Positions 25,701 to 34,001 are shown, numbered from the stretch's first letter. The stretch: DNA of 64,000 nucleotides from Chitinophaga pinensis (GCA_945883825.1 CAMCYF010000001.1:1-64000); one strand, 5' to 3'. Notes: generated by a model not told the origin, from the sequence alone. Translations and numbers: made by a program.

Positions 25701-26241
25701 TATTAATCTTATCGAATCTGGATCAGTAAATCCTGGAACTAATACAGATGTTGACGTAATTACTGTTGAATTACGAAGTGCAGCCAGTCTTAATGAAGTC
25801 GCTTATAGTGTTTCTCCTATTTTACAAAAGAATGGTAGCGTGCAGTGTACGTTTCCTTTAGGTGCATTAGGTAATTCATATTACGTTGTAGTTAAACATA
25901 GATCTTCATTGCCATTATGGAGTGCAAATCCTGTAACTATATTAGGTTCAACAGCTCTTAGTTTTGCAAATAATATTACAACTGTTTATACTGACGGTTC
26001 TATAGCCCCAATGACAGCATTAGTTTCAGGTTTGTATGCATCAAGATTGGGAGAGTTGAATGGAGATGGGTATTTAGATGGTGTGGATTATACAGTTTTC
26101 GAAACAGACATTTATTTATCGCAATATGGTGGTTTATACTTGCTAAATGGAGACTTAAATGGTGATGCTTACGTTGACGCCAGCGACTTCTCAGTTTTTG
26201 ATTTTAACGCAAGTTTAGGTTCTTATGAACAAAGACCTTAG
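22756..26241 (+). CDS. Large secreted multidomain protein with MopE-like calcium-binding motif, 45-residue repeats and dockerin-like C-terminus
   Basis: A 1161-residue protein with a signal peptide (ending FLFKAQ). Residues about 20-250 form a domain shared with the protein at 51076. Two CxSY repeats follow (252-355), then a MopE-like segment with DLDNDGYGNPN and DCNDNNALVYPGATEV (358-420), a galactose-binding-like region, an Ig-like region, six 45-residue repeats (687-956) and a final domain. The last 65 residues hold two calcium-loop motifs, LNGDGYLDGVDY and LNGDAYVDASDF, resembling a dockerin pair. No T9SS sorting domain is present, in contrast to its paralogue. Inferred: a secreted adhesive or scaffold protein; no enzymatic domain was recognised. 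Confidence 0.82.
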   Translation: MKSLYLFLFLFVSFLFKAQTFESFNFTGALNANGWTTHSGTAGQLQALTSTSNSGASLYFNNLPLSVGNRVQLIAGNSEDVNKAITGISGAGYFSFLINVPNTTGMNPAGEYFASFGATSTSFAAKVYVKPGTEPNTVKFGILNTTGTATYSSTNYPCNTTHFIVVKLKASVVSPAQLAEASLWVNPVPGSTEPIATAINAAGSSAFTIFALIILRQAGALATSTSTGNLELDEIRYGSTWASVTPANTVSCVSYDISNVSKCSSYQFNNQTYTTSGTYMITLPNANAAGCDSVITLNLIIKQPSFSTINITNCGEYTLNGSTYTSTGQYTQTLIDANAVGCDSTITLNLNIVSSINYYQDLDNDGYGNPNVVVSACSVNPGYVAISGDCNDNNALVYPGATEVPENGVDEDCNGLDAPLLPIQLGTYQFTGTTTCPSSDNAVVSQPTNATFSLFSTLNTTCSSSAGVFNNSAWNQSSTIDLNEYNQFSINSSSCNKLKLDRIAFHHRASSTGGTPTWVIRSSLDNYSSNIGSGLSGNNGGVIIDDTVYLGTTFHDLSNVSFRFYLIGMGSSSATWRMDNVSLFGNVIAITTPILQSATISSNATSVCAGTDVIFTSTSTNTWSSATYQWQLNNTDIPGATSSSYTSGNLTNLDVVRLLVSTSLGCIANPIFTSSGIEISVNNTSINSTSQTACGSYLWNGTTYNTSGVYIGATINCVTESLNLTINPSSTNSTSQSACDSYVWNGTTYNTSGVYTGETVNCVTESLSLTITPSSTNSTSQSACGSYTWNGTTYSESGVYTGVTANCVTESLNLTITPSSTNSTSASACNSYSWNGTTYNTSGVYTGVTTNCVTESLNLTITPSSTNSTLASACNSYSWNGTTYNTSGVYTGATSNCVTETLDLTITPSSINTTTTSSTGSYTWNGQTYTSSGVYTGTTENCVTQELNLTITPLSATLSLQMFLDGYYIYGSNPASMRAARYINLIESGSVNPGTNTDVDVITVELRSAASLNEVAYSVSPILQKNGSVQCTFPLGALGNSYYVVVKHRSSLPLWSANPVTILGSTALSFANNITTVYTDGSIAPMTALVSGLYASRLGELNGDGYLDGVDYTVFETDIYLSQYGGLYLLNGDLNGDAYVDASDFSVFDFNASLGSYEQRP
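24814..25623 (+). repeat. Six tandem 135-base (45-residue) coding repeats
   Basis: Units begin at 24814, 24949, 25084, 25219, 25354 and 25489. The consensus is NSTSxSACxSYxWNGTTYNT, then SGVYTGxTxNCVTESLNLTI and TPSST; the last copy is diverged (TGSYTWNGQTYTSSGVYTG). Same length and core as the array in the preceding gene, but with a clear subtype (VTESLNLT instead of VSESLNLT). Confidence 0.93.
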
Positions 26242-26364
26242 AAAGTTTAAATATATTTAGAAACTTTTTTTGTTGTTTAAGAATTCGGTGTTAATTCTCT
26301 AAAATAGATAACAAATAGTTTTTATAATTTTAATTACTTAGAAATCCCTGAAAATTAGATTCCA

Positions 26365-28992
26365 CTATTTTAACAAAGATATACTACCAACTAAAGTTTT
26401 CACCTCTTTACTTGAACTTTCACTGTAAGTTAAATAATATGAATATACTCCATCTAATGCTCTGCTCTGACCATAATTACCGTCCCAATATGCAGAAACA
26501 TCATGACTCTCAAAAACCAACTCTCCCCATCGATTGTAAATCCAAAATCCAAAATTTGATGGATCTACAAGTCCAGAAAATATAGGCTGAAAGACATTAT
26601 TACACTCGTCACCATCAGGTGTGAAAGTGTTCGGAATATACACCGAAAAATCATTCATTATTTGAATACTATTTAATGTAGAATTTATACAACCAAATGA
26701 AGATTCTACTGCTAGAGTGACCAATTGAAATCCTTCAGAAAATGGAAATGTATAATCAAATTCAGTTTGATTTTGAATAAAACTAATCCCTTCTATTGTC
26801 CAAGTATTAGAAATTCCACCAATAGAAGTATTCACTATATGTCCTATGGGATCTCCTATTGAAATAGTGGAAGGACTAAAATAAAAATTTGCCGTGGGAT
26901 TAGGATAAACTGTTACGCTTACATTTTCGAGTTGTGAAGCACATCCGTTTTGATTTGTCCCAATAACCTGGTAAGTGGAGGAAGTAGTTGGGAATACTAT
27001 TAAACTTCCATTTATTTCTTGAGTAAGAGTAGGTGACCATTGGTAGCTAAGAGCTCCTGATGGAGTTAAAGTAGCTGATTCACCCTCACAAATTGATTCA
27101 TCATTTATACTAATGACAGGCAGGGCCATGGAAGAAAGGCTCAAGTAAATAATAGAATCGCAGCCATTACTATTTTGTAAGGTAACGGTATAATTTCCTG
27201 CAGCAGAAAGAATAAGACCGTTAAAATTATAACTTGAATTGATACAAAAAGAGTCACTGATATTACTATTTGTTATTGGTAGTTCAGATATAATAATGGT
27301 ATCACTATCCGAACAGCCGTTAAGATCATAAACATCAACATTAAATACACCAGCGACATAAGTTGTAATAGCTGAAGAAACAGCACCATTTGACCAAACT
27401 TGGCTACTAAAATTCCCATTTACTTGAATAACTAATGAATTTCCTTGACAAAAGGATAAATCAGGACCTAGATTAACTGAAATTGAATTTAATGCCACTA
27501 CGATAGAATCCCTAGCAAATCCACATACACTGGGAACCTCAACCCAATAAACGCCTGGGGCACTCACTTGAATATTGGAGGTATTAGCTCCGTTACTCCA
27601 TAAATAACTTGGGAAAATTGTGTCTAATGTCAATGCGATACTTTGTCCGGGACAAATAGCGGTATCTACTCCAAGATTAGGACTGGGGCCAGCAATAGGA
27701 AGTTGATAATTGTATAGTAGTTGTCCATTTGTCCCTGGAGTTGCCCCATGACTAGTTCCCGCACAAGCCGGACCGGTATGAAGTACCATTCCAGAATTAC
27801 CACCTGCAACTTGCGTTAGTACATTTGCTGGAGCACTTGGAGAAGAAAAAGCAACAGTCCCACCGCCTCCTCCTCCTCCTGGTCCATGGCAGGCAGCAAC
27901 CCATAAAGTACTAAAAATATCACCGCCATTTCCACCTTTTACGTCAATATTTAGTGATGAAGAAACTGTATTGGTGATAAGATAAACACAACCACCTGCA
28001 CCTGCACCACCTGCACCTTCTGAATCCGAATTACCTATTACATTTGCCCCACTTGCATTGATAATGTTATTATTTCCATTGATGAGAGGAGAAATCAAAA
28101 ATACCATGCCTCCACCATTGCTACCCTCTGTTGCCGTCAAGCCATTATCGAGATATCCACCACCGCCGCCGCCGCCTAAAAATGCTTTATAATTCGAGTA
28201 ATTCAATCCAAAGCCACCTACACCAAAAGAAGCATCTAATTGGCAGCTTCCATACCATTCATTTCCACCCCTTCCACCGGAACCACCATTTCCACCTCCG
28301 CCTGCTCCAGGATTTCCAGTATTTGAACCACCTCCACCATTTGCTAAAGGTGCTCGATTTCCATCTTGCCCTAATGGAGCAGCAGCTATTCCTTCCCCTT
28401 TTTTTCCAGCATTATTTGATGAATTAGCCCAATTCATATCACCACAATTAAAAAACCCTGTTGTGAAAGTACCCCCAACAAAACCAGCACCAGAAACATT
28501 TATGTCGGAGTTAAACGTTATACTTCCAGTCGCTTTAATGGCTACAATTCCACCAGTGGTGCCATTCCAGGGTTGACTAGTTACTGTCCCAGAAATAGTA
28601 ACATTGTTATACACCGCTACTTTTATCAATTGAACAAAACCACTTACTGTATATGATTTACATAGATTAGACTCAAAAGTCAAAGTATTTCCAACTTTTG
28701 AAAGAATCGTTGCAAATTCAAAATTTCCAGCGTTATTTAGGTTGGTAATGGCCCCAAAAGCTTGAACATTACCCGTAGTGATTGTGGCGCCTTTCATCTG
28801 AATTAAAAGAGCATAATCGCCAACATTAAAAGAAGATGCGTTAGAGACAGTTACTGAATTAATGGAGACATTAGTAACGCTGGTATAAGAATTGACAGTA
28901 CCAGAAATGGTTTGTGCATTAGTTTGTTGAGCAAAAAAGTAAGACAATAAATAAAAAAAAATAATTACGATAAAACGAGAATTCGTTAACAT
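26365..28992 (-). CDS. Secreted glycine-rich protein with gliding-motility-associated C-terminal domain (T9SS type B)
   Basis: An 875-residue exported protein. After the signal peptide comes a beta-rich region of about 180 residues, then a region with long glycine stretches (residues about 215-390: GGGGSNTGNPGAGGGG, FLGGGGGGGYLDNG, GPGGGGGGGTVAF). Several PKD/Ig-like repeats follow (SNGANTSNIQVSAPGVYWVE type). The C-terminus (VYIPNTFTPDGDECNNVFQP, then FWIYNRWGELVF and WDGNYGQ) is the gliding-motility-associated domain that directs type B T9SS cargo. Inferred: a surface or extracellular adhesin; the glycine stretches may pack as polyglycine II helices. It is convergent with the preceding large gene (about 120 bases between stops). 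Confidence 0.87.
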   Translation of the reverse strand: MLTNSRFIVIIFFYLLSYFFAQQTNAQTISGTVNSYTSVTNVSINSVTVSNASSFNVGDYALLIQMKGATITTGNVQAFGAITNLNNAGNFEFATILSKVGNTLTFESNLCKSYTVSGFVQLIKVAVYNNVTISGTVTSQPWNGTTGGIVAIKATGSITFNSDINVSGAGFVGGTFTTGFFNCGDMNWANSSNNAGKKGEGIAAAPLGQDGNRAPLANGGGGSNTGNPGAGGGGNGGSGGRGGNEWYGSCQLDASFGVGGFGLNYSNYKAFLGGGGGGGYLDNGLTATEGSNGGGMVFLISPLINGNNNIINASGANVIGNSDSEGAGGAGAGGCVYLITNTVSSSLNIDVKGGNGGDIFSTLWVAACHGPGGGGGGGTVAFSSPSAPANVLTQVAGGNSGMVLHTGPACAGTSHGATPGTNGQLLYNYQLPIAGPSPNLGVDTAICPGQSIALTLDTIFPSYLWSNGANTSNIQVSAPGVYWVEVPSVCGFARDSIVVALNSISVNLGPDLSFCQGNSLVIQVNGNFSSQVWSNGAVSSAITTYVAGVFNVDVYDLNGCSDSDTIIISELPITNSNISDSFCINSSYNFNGLILSAAGNYTVTLQNSNGCDSIIYLSLSSMALPVISINDESICEGESATLTPSGALSYQWSPTLTQEINGSLIVFPTTSSTYQVIGTNQNGCASQLENVSVTVYPNPTANFYFSPSTISIGDPIGHIVNTSIGGISNTWTIEGISFIQNQTEFDYTFPFSEGFQLVTLAVESSFGCINSTLNSIQIMNDFSVYIPNTFTPDGDECNNVFQPIFSGLVDPSNFGFWIYNRWGELVFESHDVSAYWDGNYGQSRALDGVYSYYLTYSESSSKEVKTLVGSISLLK

Positions 28993-29037
28993 AAATATTG
29001 AAATTAAAACATTATTAATGTCGTGTTTTTTTATTTG

Positions 29038-29298
29038 TTAATTTTCATTGAAAACTTCAATAGAAAACGAATAGCTTTCCATAATTTGATTTACAAGCAT
29101 TTTTTTACAGGCATCATCTACTTTTTTTGTTGCTTCAGCCTCAGATTTAGCATCAATAAACAGACGAATATGTTTACCAATACGTACGCCATCAATTTCT
29201 GGCAGACCAATATTTTTCATAGTATTAGATACAGCTTTTCCTTGAGGGTCTAATAATGCGTCGTGCGGCATTACATCTATTTCAGCTTTAAACTTCAT
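29038..29298 (-). CDS. purS: Phosphoribosylformylglycinamidine synthase subunit PurS
   Basis: An 86-residue protein matching PurS, the small subunit that with PurQ and PurL makes formylglycinamidine ribonucleotide in purine synthesis; PurS dimers bridge ammonia transfer between the other two. Key features are EIDVMPHDALLDPQGKAVSN, then GVRIGKHIRLFIDA and a C-terminal helix with CKKMLVNQIMESYSF. Length is normal. Its start overlaps the 3' end of pssA by 11 bases, an unusual partner; purQ and purL are not in the window. Confidence 0.88.
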   Translation of the reverse strand: MKFKAEIDVMPHDALLDPQGKAVSNTMKNIGLPEIDGVRIGKHIRLFIDAKSEAEATKKVDDACKKMLVNQIMESYSFSIEVFNEN

Positions 29299-30211
29299 GT
29301 TTCTTTAGTTGATAATTTTCTATAAGTGATAAAAGTAAATACAAAAATACAATAATGAGAATTGCCCAAATCCAAAATAGCAGAATAATTATCAACGAAC
29401 TTCCAACAAGAATATAGCGGAATTTATTTTCATTCCAAGTCCATGTTTTAAATTTGAGAGAAATTAAAGGGATGTCTGTAACCATTAATACTGAAAACAA
29501 TACTGTAATTGCTGACAAAGTATAGCAATCAAAAAGTAGTAAAATCCATTTTTCTTGGTGTTCCCATTGATTTAAATTAACGGAAAAATACAGCGGAAAA
29601 AAAAGAAAAAATATCGTGTTTAAAGGAGTTGGAACTCCCCGAAAACGCTCGCTTTGGCGCTTGTCTAAGTTAAATTTTGCCAAACGAAACATTGCAAAGA
29701 AAGGGATTATTAATGCAATAAAAGGTAAGTACTTTATGGAAGCATCAAAATCATTTGGCACACCATAAATTAATGCTTGAATCCAATCCCATATTTGTAT
29801 GAAAGCATAATAACTTAATTCTGTTGGCGCACCATAAATTAATGCTTGAATCCAATCCCATATTTGAATGAAAGCAAAATAACTTAATTCTGTATTTTGA
29901 AAATTTGTTCCAGATTCTTTAGCTAGCAAAGCACTGAAATCAATCCCTATAACGATCATTACTAACATTATAATTCCTGGAGCAATTCCAAAAGTCACCA
30001 TATCAGCAAGCGAATCTAATTGTTTTCCAAGTTCTCCTTGAAGGTTCATTTTTCGAGCAATGAAGCCATCAAGAAAATCAAAAACCATAGCCGCTAATAT
30101 AAATAACGGAGCAAGATCTATTCTTCCGAATAAGGCCAAAATAATTGAGAAAAAACCACAAAGCATATTTGCAGCAGTAAATAAATTTGGAATATTGAAC
30201 ATCCTGAACAT
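29288..30211 (-). CDS. pssA: CDP-diacylglycerol-serine O-phosphatidyltransferase with an internal 23-residue tandem duplication
   Basis: An inner-membrane enzyme that makes phosphatidylserine, the precursor of phosphatidylethanolamine. The 307-residue protein has the complete CDP-alcohol phosphotransferase signature: Asp45, Asp48-Gly49, Ala52-Arg53, Gly62, Asp66 and Asp70. Multiple hydrophobic helices are present. Residues 107-129 (TELSYFAFIQIWDWIQALIY plus GAP) are repeated at 130-152 with only minor changes, an exact in-frame duplication in the loop after the active-site helices, absent from typical family members as far as I recall. The start could also be the ATG at 30202. The 3' end overlaps purS by 11 bases. 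Confidence 0.9.
   Translation of the reverse strand: MFRMFNIPNLFTAANMLCGFFSIILALFGRIDLAPLFILAAMVFDFLDGFIARKMNLQGELGKQLDSLADMVTFGIAPGIIMLVMIVIGIDFSALLAKESGTNFQNTELSYFAFIQIWDWIQALIYGAPTELSYYAFIQIWDWIQALIYGVPNDFDASIKYLPFIALIIPFFAMFRLAKFNLDKRQSERFRGVPTPLNTIFFLFFPLYFSVNLNQWEHQEKWILLLFDCYTLSAITVLFSVLMVTDIPLISLKFKTWTWNENKFRYILVGSSLIIILLFWIWAILIIVFLYLLLSLIENYQLKKHEV
29762..29899 (-). repeat. 69-base tandem duplication inside pssA
   Basis: Two copies, 29762-29830 and 29831-29899, each 69 bases. The first 62 bases differ at two positions and the last seven diverge. The repeat keeps the reading frame and encodes 23 extra residues rich in tryptophan and isoleucine. Confidence 0.93.
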
Positions 30212-30332
30212 CCTCTTGTATTAATTTAGTTAAAGATCATGTAAATTTTCTTTGACTATTTTTATCCTACTATTCTGCAAAGAACACAATTTTTTAGCAA
30301 AGAAGGTGTTATTGAATATAAAAAATCTTTTT

Positions 30333-31418
30333 ATGCGTATTTTTTTAGGTTTTCTTTTTTCTTTAGTAACTATTTCCTTAAGTTTTTCTCAAACTTCGGC
30401 ACCTAAATATTCGAATGAATTTATGTCTCTAGGAGTTGGGGCAGCTTCTTTAGGTTTGGGTTCTGCAGTTGTTGCTTCTTCAAATGATGTAAATTCAATT
30501 TATTGGAATCCAGCGGGTTTAACGAATGTTGACAAATTTTTGGAGGTTTCTTTCATGCATTCTGAATACTTTGCAGGAATTGCAAAATACGATTATTTGG
30601 GTTTTGCCCATTCAATTAACGCAAAAAGTACAATTGGTTTTGCAGCGCTTCGCTTCGGTGTGGATGATATTCCAAATACTACTCAGCTTATAGATAACAA
30701 TGGTGTAATTAACTATAATAACATTACAAAATTCTCAGCAGGTGATTATGCTTTTCTGTTTTCTTATGCTCGAAAGTTAAAAACTCCAGGATTAAGCATT
30801 GGAGGTACTGCAAAAGTTATCTACCGTAAAATTGGTGACTTTGCAAAAAGTTGGGGTTTTGGTTTGGATGCAGGTTTACAATATCAGCGACCAAAAAATT
30901 GGCGTTTTGGACTTATGGCAAGAGATGTTTCTACAACATTTAATGCATGGGTGTTTGACATAAATCAGCAAACAACAGCTGTTTTTTTAAGTACGGGAAA
31001 TTCTTTACCGAATGATGGTATTGAATTAACACTTCCGCGTTTCATTCTTGCAAGTGCTTGTAAATTTGATATTGGTAAAAAAGGAATTAATATCGGCGGG
31101 GAAATGGATGTTGATTTAACAACTGATGGACAAAGAAATACTTTGATTCAATCAAATTCTATTTCTATCGACCCACATTTTGGAATTGCTGTCGGCTATA
31201 AATCACTTTTTTCTGTTCGTGGAGGCATCTCAAATATTCAAAAATTCAGCAATATTGATGAAACTTCTTATTGGGGTTTTCAACCAAATTTAGGGCTTGG
31301 AATTGGTATTAAGGGATTTAACTTAGATTACGCTTTTACGCGAATGGGAGCAGCAGATGCAGGCTACTATACGCACGTTTTTTCTATAAATATGAAGCTT
31401 TCTAAACCTGTTAAATAG
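30333..31418 (+). CDS. PorV/PorQ-like (FadL-type) outer-membrane protein
   Basis: From the ATG at 30333 the product is 361 residues with a signal peptide (MRIFLGFLFSLVTISLSFSQ). The N-terminus EFMSLGVGAASLGLGSAVVA followed by SIYWNPAGL is the hallmark of the PorV/PorQ group of 14-strand FadL-like barrels; the rest alternates strand residues and ends in SINMKLSKPVK. Known: PorV is a shuttle that brings T9SS cargo to the attachment complex and PorQ acts in the same complex; many Bacteroidota have extra homologues. Inferred: an outer-membrane protein of that group; which role it has cannot be said. It ends 2 bases from the convergent phosphatase gene. Confidence 0.82.
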   Translation: MRIFLGFLFSLVTISLSFSQTSAPKYSNEFMSLGVGAASLGLGSAVVASSNDVNSIYWNPAGLTNVDKFLEVSFMHSEYFAGIAKYDYLGFAHSINAKSTIGFAALRFGVDDIPNTTQLIDNNGVINYNNITKFSAGDYAFLFSYARKLKTPGLSIGGTAKVIYRKIGDFAKSWGFGLDAGLQYQRPKNWRFGLMARDVSTTFNAWVFDINQQTTAVFLSTGNSLPNDGIELTLPRFILASACKFDIGKKGINIGGEMDVDLTTDGQRNTLIQSNSISIDPHFGIAVGYKSLFSVRGGISNIQKFSNIDETSYWGFQPNLGLGIGIKGFNLDYAFTRMGAADAGYYTHVFSINMKLSKPVK

Positions 31419-31420
31419 TT

Positions 31421-32656
31421 TTAGAAAAACTTACAGCTGAAAACGGCTGTATCATCTACAAAATTCAATTCGCCTTTCCATTCGTCTAATTTTGAAAATA
31501 AAATATTATTCATGTCTTCCATTTTTAAAGTAGAATATGCCTTTACGTTGTCAATTAATCGGTTAACTCCAAAGTGTTCTCCATCTTTATTTTCTAATTC
31601 TACAACTCCGTCTGTATAGAGAACAAAGGTAGTATTTGGACTTAAGGTTAATTTCCCAACATTAACGTAAGGTAATTCATCCAGCATGCCAAGTCCGATG
31701 CACCCTTCATTTAAAGCTGTGATTTTTCTACCATGAAGTAAGAATGGTTGATTATGGCCGGCATTTACGTATTTCATTTTTCTAGTATGCGCATTGTAGT
31801 GTGCTATGAAAAAAGTTATGAATTTTTCTCCTTTTGTACTTTTCATTACTTTTTTATTGAGTTCTTCCATCAAAAAAGTCATTTCGAAGCGCTGGTATTT
31901 AAAAAGTGTTCTTATAGTTGCTTGAAAGTTTGCCATTAGCAAAGCTGCACTAATTCCTTTACCTGAAACATCCGCAATGCAAATAATATATTCTTCATCT
32001 CCAAGAGGTATAAAGTCATAATAATCGCCACCAATTGCGTGACGAGGAATATAACGTGCAGACAAATCCATTTTCCGATTAGATGGTAATTCTGATGGAA
32101 ATAGTAGTTTCTGCATTTCAGAAGCAACTTCTAAATCTTTTGAAATTCGTTCTTTAATAATATTTTGCTTTACTAATCTTTGATTTTCAATTGCTACTGC
32201 AATTATATTGGCGAGTGTTTGGGTAAAAGAAAAGTGACTTGGTTCCAATTCATGCGACACTGAACTACTTGAAATTAGTAAGTAGGCGAGGGCTTTGTTT
32301 AAGTGAAATACCGGGACAATTGCTTGAAACTCTTTTATAATTGTATTTGTTGATGATTCTACAAGCGTGATTTCCTTAAATCGTTCAAAGTCTTTTTCTA
32401 CTTCTTTTAGCTCTATTTTCCCTTTATATCCAGTTTTTACTAAGCAATTCCATTCTTCTTGGTGATGTAGTAATATAAATTTCTTAAATCCTAATTGTTC
32501 TTTTAAAATAAATGAAAAAAGATTCAATAATTGCTCGATTGGCAAATTTGAATTGATTGCATTTGTAATTTCAAGTAATGCTTGAAGTTTTATATCCTTC
32601 AATTCTATTTGATATTGAATGTCTGAGCTTTTAATAAATGACATACTAAAGATCAT
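31421..32656 (-). CDS. PP2C-family SpoIIE/RsbU-type serine phosphatase with GAF-like sensor domain
   Basis: A 411-residue protein. Residues about 25-165 resemble a GAF sensor domain, followed by a coiled-coil linker (SKDLEVASEMQKLLFPSELP) that is typical of RsbU-like phosphatases. The catalytic part has the metal-binding aspartates in IGGDYYDFIPL, IADVSGKGISAALLMAN and FVLYTDGVVELEN, and the end FVDDTAVFSCKF. Known: these enzymes dephosphorylate anti-sigma-factor antagonists in partner-switching systems. No kinase or antagonist gene is adjacent, so its target is unknown. The start overlaps the lpxD stop by 11 bases, suggesting coupling with lpxD. Confidence 0.9.
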   Translation of the reverse strand: MIFSMSFIKSSDIQYQIELKDIKLQALLEITNAINSNLPIEQLLNLFSFILKEQLGFKKFILLHHQEEWNCLVKTGYKGKIELKEVEKDFERFKEITLVESSTNTIIKEFQAIVPVFHLNKALAYLLISSSSVSHELEPSHFSFTQTLANIIAVAIENQRLVKQNIIKERISKDLEVASEMQKLLFPSELPSNRKMDLSARYIPRHAIGGDYYDFIPLGDEEYIICIADVSGKGISAALLMANFQATIRTLFKYQRFEMTFLMEELNKKVMKSTKGEKFITFFIAHYNAHTRKMKYVNAGHNQPFLLHGRKITALNEGCIGLGMLDELPYVNVGKLTLSPNTTFVLYTDGVVELENKDGEHFGVNRLIDNVKAYSTLKMEDMNNILFSKLDEWKGELNFVDDTAVFSCKFF

Positions 32657-33566
32657 TCATAAATTTCGGTAATTGCCGAAGTGCGACCATTTCTCTAAAT
32701 TTTTCTTTTGCTTCCGAGCATGGTGAACCAAAATATGTTTTTCCACCTTCCAAGCTTTTTGCAATTCCAGACTGCGCTAAAACAACTGCAGCTTCACCAA
32801 CAACAACATTACTAGCACATCCAACTTGTCCCCATAAGATTACATTGTTCATTATTGTTGCACAACCAGCTATCCCAACTCCAGCAGCAAAGAGGCAATT
32901 TTCACCGACTTTTGTATCGTGACCAATATGAACTTGGTTATCAATTTTAGTCCCTTTTCCAATAGTTGTAACACCAGTTACACCTGCATCGATTGTACAA
33001 AGAGCGCCTATTTCTACATCTGAGGCAATTTTGACAAATCCACAGGTATGCATTCGTTCATACGAAGTAGTTTTTTTTTTGTAATAGAAAGCATTGTGTC
33101 CAATGACAGTATTTGCTCCAATGATGACATTCTCCCCAATTTCTGTTTTGTCCATTAGGCTTACACCAGAATAAATACGGCAATTTTCCCCAATTTTTAC
33201 TTTATTACCAATGTATACATTGGGGTAAATAATGGCACTTGGATGAATATAAGCTTGGTTATCTTCTTTTGGTTCTTCAATTGGACTAAAGTAATTCGTT
33301 AGAAAATTAAATCCATCGAAAGGTTGATCCATTATCAATAGCGCTTTTCCTGGAGGACAAGCAACAATTTTATCAATAATGATTGTAGTTGCAGCAGATT
33401 GCAAAGCTTTCTCATAATATTTTGGGTGATCAACGAAAACAATGTCCCCAATTTCAACCATATGAATTTCATTTATTCCTGCAATGATATGATTTTCTTC
33501 CCCAATAAATTCACAAGAAAGCAAGGTGCTAATTTCAAGTAGTGAATATGGTCTGTTTAATTTCAT
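32646..33566 (-). CDS. lpxD: UDP-3-O-acylglucosamine N-acyltransferase-like protein (LpxD family)
   Basis: LpxD adds the N-linked hydroxy-fatty acid in lipid A synthesis. The 306-residue product has an N-terminal uridine-binding-type domain (residues about 1-90) and a left-handed beta-helix of hexapeptide repeats (IYPNVYIGNKVKIGENCRIY, IIGANTVIGHNAFYY, IGKGTKIDNQVHIGHDTKVG, with the probable catalytic His in VHIGHD). The ATG at 33566 is preferred to one at 33617, because a promoter lies between them. The product is somewhat shorter than E. coli LpxD, and Bacteroidota often carry two LpxD-like proteins, so it could also act on another acyl acceptor. It is followed by the phosphatase gene with an 11-base overlap. 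Confidence 0.82.
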   Translation of the reverse strand: MKLNRPYSLLEISTLLSCEFIGEENHIIAGINEIHMVEIGDIVFVDHPKYYEKALQSAATTIIIDKIVACPPGKALLIMDQPFDGFNFLTNYFSPIEEPKEDNQAYIHPSAIIYPNVYIGNKVKIGENCRIYSGVSLMDKTEIGENVIIGANTVIGHNAFYYKKKTTSYERMHTCGFVKIASDVEIGALCTIDAGVTGVTTIGKGTKIDNQVHIGHDTKVGENCLFAAGVGIAGCATIMNNVILWGQVGCASNVVVGEAAVVLAQSGIAKSLEGGKTYFGSPCSEAKEKFREMVALRQLPKFMNDL

Positions 33567-33581
33567 AGGTAGATTATCATT

Positions 33582-33613
33582 CAAAAATAGGACTTTCTTT
33601 TTGTGTTTTTCAA
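33582..33613 (-). promoter_or_regulatory. Promoter TTG-N21-TATTTTTG for lpxD
   Basis: On the minus strand TTG (33613-33611) and TATTTTTG (33589-33582) are 21 bases apart. The -7 box is 15 bases before the ATG at 33566 and lies inside the longer alternative reading frame, which supports the shorter lpxD start. Confidence 0.6.
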
Positions 33614-33685
33614 GCATTTTTTTCTATTTATCACCTAGCAAATGTTAAAATGATTTAATGAAATGGATTTAATTAGAGATTATTA

Positions 33686-33715
33686 TTGCATTTCAAAAAC
33701 TTTTAAGTAAATTTG
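33686..33715 (+). promoter_or_regulatory. Promoter TTG-N19-TAAATTTG for rpmE
   Basis: TTG at 33686-33688 and TAAATTTG at 33708-33715 have the optimal 19-base spacing. The predicted leader before rpmE is about 25 bases. Confidence 0.7.
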
Positions 33716-33746
33716 CAATCCATTTTCGAACTGTAACTACATTAAA

Positions 33747-34001
33747 ATGAAAAAAGAAACACATCCAGATGACTATAGATTAGTTGTATTCAAAGACATG
33801 TCAAACGACTATTCTTTTGTTTGCCCATCTTGTTCAATTACGAAAGAAACTATTACTTGGGAAGATGGAAAAGAATATCCTTTAGTGAAATTAGATATTT
33901 CTCATAAGTCACATCCATTCTTTACAGGAATTGCCCAATTTGTTGATACAGCAGGTAGAATTGATAAGTTTAAAAACCGTTACGGTCGTCATTTGAAATA
34001 A
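33747..34001 (+). CDS. rpmE2: 50S ribosomal protein L31, type B
   Basis: An 84-residue ribosomal protein. The start MKKETHPDDYRLVVFKDMSN, the FVCPSC pair, and the C-terminal HPFFTGIAQFVDTAGRIDKF and YGRH end are typical of L31 type B. Type A L31 has two zinc cysteine pairs; here only one CxxC-like pair remains, so zinc binding is probably reduced or absent. It stands alone, with its own promoter upstream and an intrinsic terminator downstream. Confidence 0.96.
   Translation: MKKETHPDDYRLVVFKDMSNDYSFVCPSCSITKETITWEDGKEYPLVKLDISHKSHPFFTGIAQFVDTAGRIDKFKNRYGRHLK

Noticed and set aside
28131-28427. Histidine- and leucine-rich open frame on the plus strand
   Set aside because: It is the antisense shadow of the glycine-rich part of the secreted protein; base pattern explains the unusual composition.
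33567-33617. Longer N-terminus for lpxD from the ATG at 33617
   Set aside because: A well-spaced promoter lies inside the extension, so the mRNA would start after that ATG.
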